DNA of 64,000 bases from assembly GCF_017921835.1 (NCBI RefSeq), contig NZ_JAGEMN010000001.1, forward strand, positions 303,874 through 367,873. Reading direction: 5' to 3'. Shown one piece after another: positions 59,889 through 64,000 of this stretch. Numbering within the stretch: the first letter of the stretch is position 1; each line of letters starts with the position of its first letter. The translations under genes were made by a program, and so were the position numbers. Under the pieces are notes generated by a model. The model was not told the origin of the DNA and made no database searches. It worked only from the letters and a program-made list of their open reading frames with translations. The DNA comes from Sporosarcina sp. 6E9 (GTDB lineage Bacteria > Bacillota > Bacilli > Bacillales_A > Planococcaceae).

Positions 59889-59922
59889 TGCCTGGTTACA
59901 AAAACCGGCACTTTTCTCTGGT
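59889..59922 (+). terminator. Terminator between the small protein and SASP genes
   Basis: AGTGCC and GGT pair with ACC and GGCACT around TACAAAA, followed by TTTT. Confidence 0.85.
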
Positions 59923-59938
59923 TATTCCTAGAATCCAT

Positions 59939-60211
59939 TCACTTCTTTAACATTTGTTCCTGCGCCATCCGAACCATTTCTTTTACCATATTCCCGCCAA
60001 TCGGTCCTCCGATTTTACCTGCATTTTCAGCGGTAATTTTACCGTTGTAACCTTTTGTTAAAGGAATACCGAGTTCGTTTGCTATTTCGAATTTTACATC
60101 GTCAGGATTGTTCGAATTCACTTTGTATCCATGTTGACGCATAACATCGGCTTTCAGTTTATCCAACTCTTTTCGCGCTTCGGGAACTAATATTTTATTG
60201 TTTTTCGCCAT
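59939..60211 (-). CDS. Alpha/beta-type small acid-soluble spore protein
   Basis: 90 residues. EARKELDKLKADVMRQHGYK, NDVKFEIANELGIPLTKGYNGKITAENAGKIGGPIGGNMVKEMVR-type content includes both SASP signature regions (KFEIANELG and AGKIGGPIGG). It binds and protects spore DNA, and the E-I cleavage region for Gpr protease lies at FEIANE. ATG 60211 follows AAGGAGGTAAAG. Made in the forespore. Confidence 0.95.
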   Translation of the reverse strand: MAKNNKILVPEARKELDKLKADVMRQHGYKVNSNNPDDVKFEIANELGIPLTKGYNGKITAENAGKIGGPIGGNMVKEMVRMAQEQMLKK

Positions 60212-60376
60212 TTTCTTTACCTCCTTTTTTCGTAGTATTTCCTGAAATGATTCATTTACTCCCAACGCAGATGATTCGATATCAATATACATAATGCGTA
60301 TAATCAATCCTGAAAAGTATAGACTTATTATATCGGTATTTCGTAAGTGTAAAATAAATAATTCTAGGAGATTAAT

Positions 60377-61846
60377 ATGACAAATATACAAAAAGAAGAA
60401 ACTGGATGGAATTTAGACAATAGTTATGCTCGTCTGCCGAACATCTTTTTTACTAAGATGGATCCGAATCCTGTAGACGCACCCGAATTGATAATCCTCA
60501 ATGATTCCCTGGCAATGTCGCTAGGGCTAAATGCCAATACGCTAAAAAGTGAGGAGGGAATTGCAGTATTTGCCGGTAACGGGATTCCTGAAGGTGCATT
60601 GCCGCTTGCGCAAGCCTACGCTGGCCATCAATTTGGAAACTTTACGATGTTGGGTGACGGCCGGGCAATGCTCATTGGTGAACAAATAACGCCATCGGGC
60701 GAGCGATTTGATATTCAGCTAAAAGGATCAGGGCGTACCCAATATTCTCGCGGTGGCGATGGAAGAGCTGGTATTGGCCCGATGCTGCGAGAATATATTA
60801 TCAGTGAAGCGATGCATGCACTTGGTATTCCAACAACCCGTAGTTTAGCGGTGGTAACTACAGGAGAAGCCATATTCCGCGAAACCATGTTATCAGGTGC
60901 TATATTAACGCGCATTGCCAAAAGTCATTTACGTGTGGGGACGTTTCAATATGCTGCGCAGTGGGGAACGTTTGAAGATCTTCAACAACTGGCCGATTAT
61001 GCGATACAACGTCATTATCCGGAAATTGAAGCTGACGAAAATCGTTATCTTTCGTTTCTGCAAGCAGTAATTTCTAGACAGGCTGCTTTAATCGCTAAAT
61101 GGCAATTAGTTGGATTTATCCACGGTGTGATGAATACCGATAACATGGCCATTTGCGGTGAAACAATCGATTACGGTCCTTGCGCTTTCATGGACACGTA
61201 CGACCCAGCAACTGTTTTCAGTTCAATCGACATTCAAGGTCGTTACGCCTATGGCAATCAACCATCGATAGCCGGATGGAATCTCGCTCGTTTAGCTGAA
61301 ACGCTCATCCCGCTATTACATGAAGACGAGTCAGAAGCCCTCAAATTAGCGCAAGATACAATTTCAAGATTTCCTGAGGCGTATCAATCGAGTTGGTTGT
61401 CTGGCATGAGGCGTAAATTAGGATTATTTAATGAAGAAGACGACGATGCCAGTCTAATCAATCAACTACTTACCATGATGAAAAATCACCAAGCCGATTT
61501 CACCAATACATTTCGTGCGTTGACTGTTAATAAATTGACTGATCACAAAATGTTTGGCTCATCAGAATTTACGGAGTGGCATGGCGTATGGCAAGCCAGA
61601 TTAGAGAGACAACAGGAATCTATAGAATCTTCTTACCAATTAATGCGAGACAGCAATCCAGCAGTCATTCCTCGTAATCATCGCGTCGAAGAAGCACTGG
61701 AAGCTGCAGTTGTGCAAGGCGATTATCGTGTGATGAATCAACTTCTGGAAGCTCTTCAAGATCCATACAATTACGCTTCTGCAAATGAAAAATATACAAC
61801 ATTACCTGAATCCACCATTCCATATCAAACTTTTTGTGGGACATGA
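60377..61846 (+). CDS. selO: SelO/YdiU-type protein AMPylator
   Basis: 489 residues, pseudokinase fold. [10 protein letters not shown] and [33 protein letters not shown] are core SelO signatures, and [25 protein letters not shown] carries the metal-binding Asp residues. SelO transfers AMP to hydroxyl side chains and protects against oxidative stress. In bacteria the C-terminal Sec/Cys is often Cys; here the end reads YQTFCGT with Cys. The start ATG 60377 follows CTAGGAGAT. Confidence 0.94.
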   Translation: MTNIQKEETGWNLDNSYARLPNIFFTKMDPNPVDAPELIILNDSLAMSLGLNANTLKSEEGIAVFAGNGIPEGALPLAQAYAGHQFGNFTMLGDGRAMLIGEQITPSGERFDIQLKGSGRTQYSRGGDGRAGIGPMLREYIISEAMHALGIPTTRSLAVVTTGEAIFRETMLSGAILTRIAKSHLRVGTFQYAAQWGTFEDLQQLADYAIQRHYPEIEADENRYLSFLQAVISRQAALIAKWQLVGFIHGVMNTDNMAICGETIDYGPCAFMDTYDPATVFSSIDIQGRYAYGNQPSIAGWNLARLAETLIPLLHEDESEALKLAQDTISRFPEAYQSSWLSGMRRKLGLFNEEDDDASLINQLLTMMKNHQADFTNTFRALTVNKLTDHKMFGSSEFTEWHGVWQARLERQQESIESSYQLMRDSNPAVIPRNHRVEEALEAAVVQGDYRVMNQLLEALQDPYNYASANEKYTTLPESTIPYQTFCGT

Positions 61847-61882
61847 TTTTACAGGAAAAACGTCAAATAACAATCTATTCAC

Positions 61883-61919
61883 AGACACAATTCACATATG
61901 AATTAGTGTCTTCTTTTTT
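61883..61919 (+). terminator. Terminator after selO
   Basis: AGACACAATTCA...TGAATTAGTGTCT, followed by a T-rich tract. Confidence 0.85.
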
Positions 61920-62328
61920 CGTTGATACATCAACATTTAAAATGGGAACCTTTATTTGTTTCAATCGAATTAAAGTTAAAGTGTAGGTTAGTTCAAGAAG
62001 TATCTTGGGTTTGATTGACGTTGAGTTTAAGTGAGGGAGGGATATATTGGGGATACAATACAGTTCTGATGACTGAAGATCTTTTAGGCGAAAAATTGAT
62101 ATATTACTTTGATAGCTTGGATGTTCAAAAATATATTACATCGTCACCAAGCGGTTGCTTTAGTAAAATAAAGCTAGTAAATATACGTAAAAAGCTTAGA
62201 AATCTAAGCTTTTTTATTTGCCAATTTGCTGTTGAAATTATGCTGATTGGTATGATATTTGACACTGTCAGTAGCGTTTTTCTCCCCGTCAACCGAACCA
62301 GTCACATAACTATGGGAGGTCCTTTTGT
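61920..62328. other. Unassigned interval with one isolated hairpin
   Basis: No convincing gene. A frame beginning MTEDLLGEKLIYYFDSL at about 62069 has no ribosome site of its own and runs through the hairpin AAAAAGCTTAG/CTAAGCTTTTT (62189-62215), so it is not called as a gene. The hairpin is a good terminator and implies that something short is transcribed upstream of it. Confidence 0.5.
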
Positions 62329-62353
62329 GTTTTAGACTTTGTGACACGGGTAT
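62329..62353 (+). promoter_or_regulatory. Probable sigma-B promoter
   Basis: GTTTTA (62329-62334), a 13-base spacer and GGGTAT (62348-62353) fit the sigma-B consensus GTTTAA-N12-15-GGGWAW. It lies 50 bases upstream of the general stress protein gene, which makes biological sense. Confidence 0.78.
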
Positions 62354-62402
62354 TTATAGACTAAGCACTAAAACTACTAAAATTCTAGGAGGAAATATCA
62401 AC

Positions 62403-63101
62403 ATGGCAGATAAAAGATTTGTAGGTACATTCCAAACAGAACACGAAGTTTTGAATATAATTGACGAGCTAAAGACAGAAGGCTATTCAGAAGATGATAT
62501 TTACGTTGTCACAAATGATGAAGATTCACTATCGATTGTTCGAGGACAGACGGATGTCGATTTGGAGTCTCCAGGCGGAAACTGGCTAGATAGATTCATT
62601 GCCTTCATTAGTGGAGATGAACCGGTGAAGGCGGCATTTAATGATATGGGACTCACCAAAGAAGAAGCTACTCGTCATTATGAGGAAGTGAAGAATGGGC
62701 GCATCTTGTTGTATGTTGACCAAGAATACGGAAGAACAACCTATGACAGGCAGGCGGAATTTCTAGAAAACTATTCCGATCCGAACCTAGGCTCGAACTT
62801 GACCACTGGTGATGTAGGCGCAAACGCTACTTTAAATCATGCTAGCCGGAATATCGATACCGAAGTGAATATCGGTGAACATGTTGTCGGGCAAGAACAG
62901 TCAGTGGAAGTCCCCGTTTCACGTGAAGAAGTAGATATCGAAAGACGAGCGGTGTATGACGAGACGGCAGCAGGACAAGTTTTCGTTGATGGTGACAACG
63001 TACGACATGAAGAGGAAGATTTTGTGAATCAAATTGATAGAGATGCTGAAGATAAATTAGATACGGAGCGTTCACAATACGACCCCCCAAAACGACCGTG
63101 A
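62403..63101 (+). CDS. General stress protein, YflT-like plus DUF2382
   Basis: 232 residues. Residues 1-105 resemble the GSP17M/YflT domain (FVGTFQTEHEVLNIIDELKTEGYSEDDIYVVT). A second part (EHVVGQEQSVEVPVSREEVDIERRAVYDE) is a short DUF2382 segment, about half the usual domain length. ATG 62403 follows AGGAGG. A sigma-B promoter motif lies upstream, in keeping with its family. Role unknown beyond the general stress response. Confidence 0.88.
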   Translation: MADKRFVGTFQTEHEVLNIIDELKTEGYSEDDIYVVTNDEDSLSIVRGQTDVDLESPGGNWLDRFIAFISGDEPVKAAFNDMGLTKEEATRHYEEVKNGRILLYVDQEYGRTTYDRQAEFLENYSDPNLGSNLTTGDVGANATLNHASRNIDTEVNIGEHVVGQEQSVEVPVSREEVDIERRAVYDETAAGQVFVDGDNVRHEEEDFVNQIDRDAEDKLDTERSQYDPPKRP

Positions 63102-63188
63102 CCGACTATGATATCTATGAAATTGAAATTTCTGTAAAATACTAAACCATTCAGTTGAGCGGTACAGGAACTAAATCAAACACCAAAC

Positions 63189-63225
63189 AGAGTCCAAATT
63201 CGGATACGAATTGGACTCTTTCTTT
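63189..63225. terminator. Bidirectional terminator
   Basis: AGAGTCCAAATTCG / CGAATTGGACTCT, followed by TTTC. It serves the stress protein gene and the converging membrane protein gene. Confidence 0.9.
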
Positions 63226-63979
63226 ACTGTTGTTTCTCGATGATTAATTGACCTTTTTGCTCGTCGACATTGAAAGTGAATTGCTTATTATTTACCAAAT
63301 TCGCTGAAACTTTTCTTCCTTGATAGCGTTCATCTGCATAAATAAATACATAACCCTCTCTTTCAATAATAACGTAACCTTCACGCTCTCCTTCCTGTAA
63401 TTCCAATAAGTCATAACCTGCTTTAGAGTAATTAAATAGGGCAATGGCAGGCATATCATCAATAGTTAGTGCAAAGGCTGTCAGCTCACCATCAATCCAT
63501 TCATCTATTTTAGTTATTTCCGCAAGGTCTTTATTTAACGAATAATGACTTCCATAATACGATTGGATTTCACGCCAAAGTTCTTGCTGTGTCGGATATT
63601 CGAGATTTGACCAAGTACCTATTTCTGTTACTTCATCTTTATCGCACCGCAAGATCACACCGATAGTTGGCGTCTCAACATCATTTACATGGAAATCACC
63701 AACTGTATATCCGGCTTCATATTGTTCCGGTACAACCGTGAATACCCGATTGGGGTAGTTATTATCTAGATAATCACTTACGATTTCATACGCCTCTGAA
63801 TGTTTATTCGTTTTCAACGTAGGAAAATAGAGAATATATCCGAAAAATCCTAAGACTAGGATGCTCGTAAACACAATTGCTATTCTTCTTTTCTTTCTAA
63901 AAATAAACCACAGAATTGTTATCGCAATTACTACTGCAACTCCAATTAAAAAAAAGTAGATCAGTTCACTTGGACTCAT
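63224..63979 (-). CDS. Hypothetical membrane protein
   Basis: 251 residues. Two N-terminal membrane helices (LIYFFLIGVAVVIAITILWFIF; IVFTSILVLGFFGYILYFP) and an extracytoplasmic domain of about 190 residues beginning EAYEIVSDYLDNNYP. The middle has DDMPAIALFNYSKAGYDLLELQEGEREGYV. Its start lies near the right end (ATG 63979), with GGGAGAGAT upstream. No family recognised. Confidence 0.75.
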   Translation of the reverse strand: MSPSELIYFFLIGVAVVIAITILWFIFRKKRRIAIVFTSILVLGFFGYILYFPTLKTNKHSEAYEIVSDYLDNNYPNRVFTVVPEQYEAGYTVGDFHVNDVETPTIGVILRCDKDEVTEIGTWSNLEYPTQQELWREIQSYYGSHYSLNKDLAEITKIDEWIDGELTAFALTIDDMPAIALFNYSKAGYDLLELQEGEREGYVIIEREGYVFIYADERYQGRKVSANLVNNKQFTFNVDEQKGQLIIEKQQ

Positions 63980-64000
63980 ATGATCTCTCCCAACACAAAT

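Overview
The window is low-GC Gram-positive DNA from an endospore former, most likely Planococcaceae and plausibly close to Sporosarcina. This is inferred from gene content: three small acid-soluble spore protein genes (SspL-like, Tlp, alpha/beta type), a sporulation-type diadenylate cyclase (CdaS-like), a YqhH/YqhG pair, a urea transporter, a GlnK/GlnL-like two-component system and a probable sigma-B promoter. AGGAGG-type ribosome sites are strong, and TTG and GTG starts are common. No rRNA, tRNA, CRISPR array, prophage or transposase-bearing insertion sequence was found.

Layout. 0-6 kb: end of the glycogen operon (glgD, glgA, glgP), then a CstA-family transporter. 6-16 kb: accessory region with an SDR enzyme, SLAP-like proteins, a type VII secretion-style cargo locus (degenerate M16-like protein, YwqI-like protein, LXG-like protein, YwqH-like protein) and an expanded lipoprotein family with broken copies. 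16-22 kb: two-component system, dicarboxylate/glutamate symporter, MOSC protein, aminotransferase. 22-32 kb: a CtaG protein, serine hydrolase, lipoprotein, DinB protein, sspL, cdaS, DoxX protein, a duplicated 40-residue protein, a HEPN-like/CBS protein, urea transporter. 32-38 kb: alkaline phosphatase, a decayed lectin-like gene, metal-dependent hydrolase, acyltransferase, SurA-like lipoprotein, Tlp. 38-42 kb: a second toxin-like locus, with a lipase-type protein split by a frameshift at an A7 run, a small helical partner and duplicated membrane-anchored proteins. 42-47 kb: OsmC, AbgT transporter, PCMT, small conserved genes, CtaG and DUF2243. 47-52 kb: a persulfide/sulfite detoxification cluster under a CstR-type repressor with four operator-like palindromes. 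52-64 kb: a resolvase-like protein lacking its catalytic residues, SulP transporter with UspA, YqhH/YqhG, Ogt, SASP, SelO and a stress protein.

The most striking feature is not a gene. Twelve copies of a roughly 146-base palindromic element, plus one truncated copy, lie between 4.1 and 44.3 kb. Each begins GGTACCTGTGCAAG and ends with the complement, carries two highly conserved internal boxes and a central hairpin, and is 135-147 bases long. All thirteen point the same way although the neighbouring genes run both ways. Several keep pairing where sequence differs, including matched changes at both termini of copy 1 and a re-sequenced central stem in copy 7. Some ends carry tandem 13-14 base duplications, and some copies abut gene fragments or overlap a stop codon. 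None occurs from 44.3 to 64 kb. I recognise no named family for it; it looks like a non-autonomous, strand-biased mobile or structured element.
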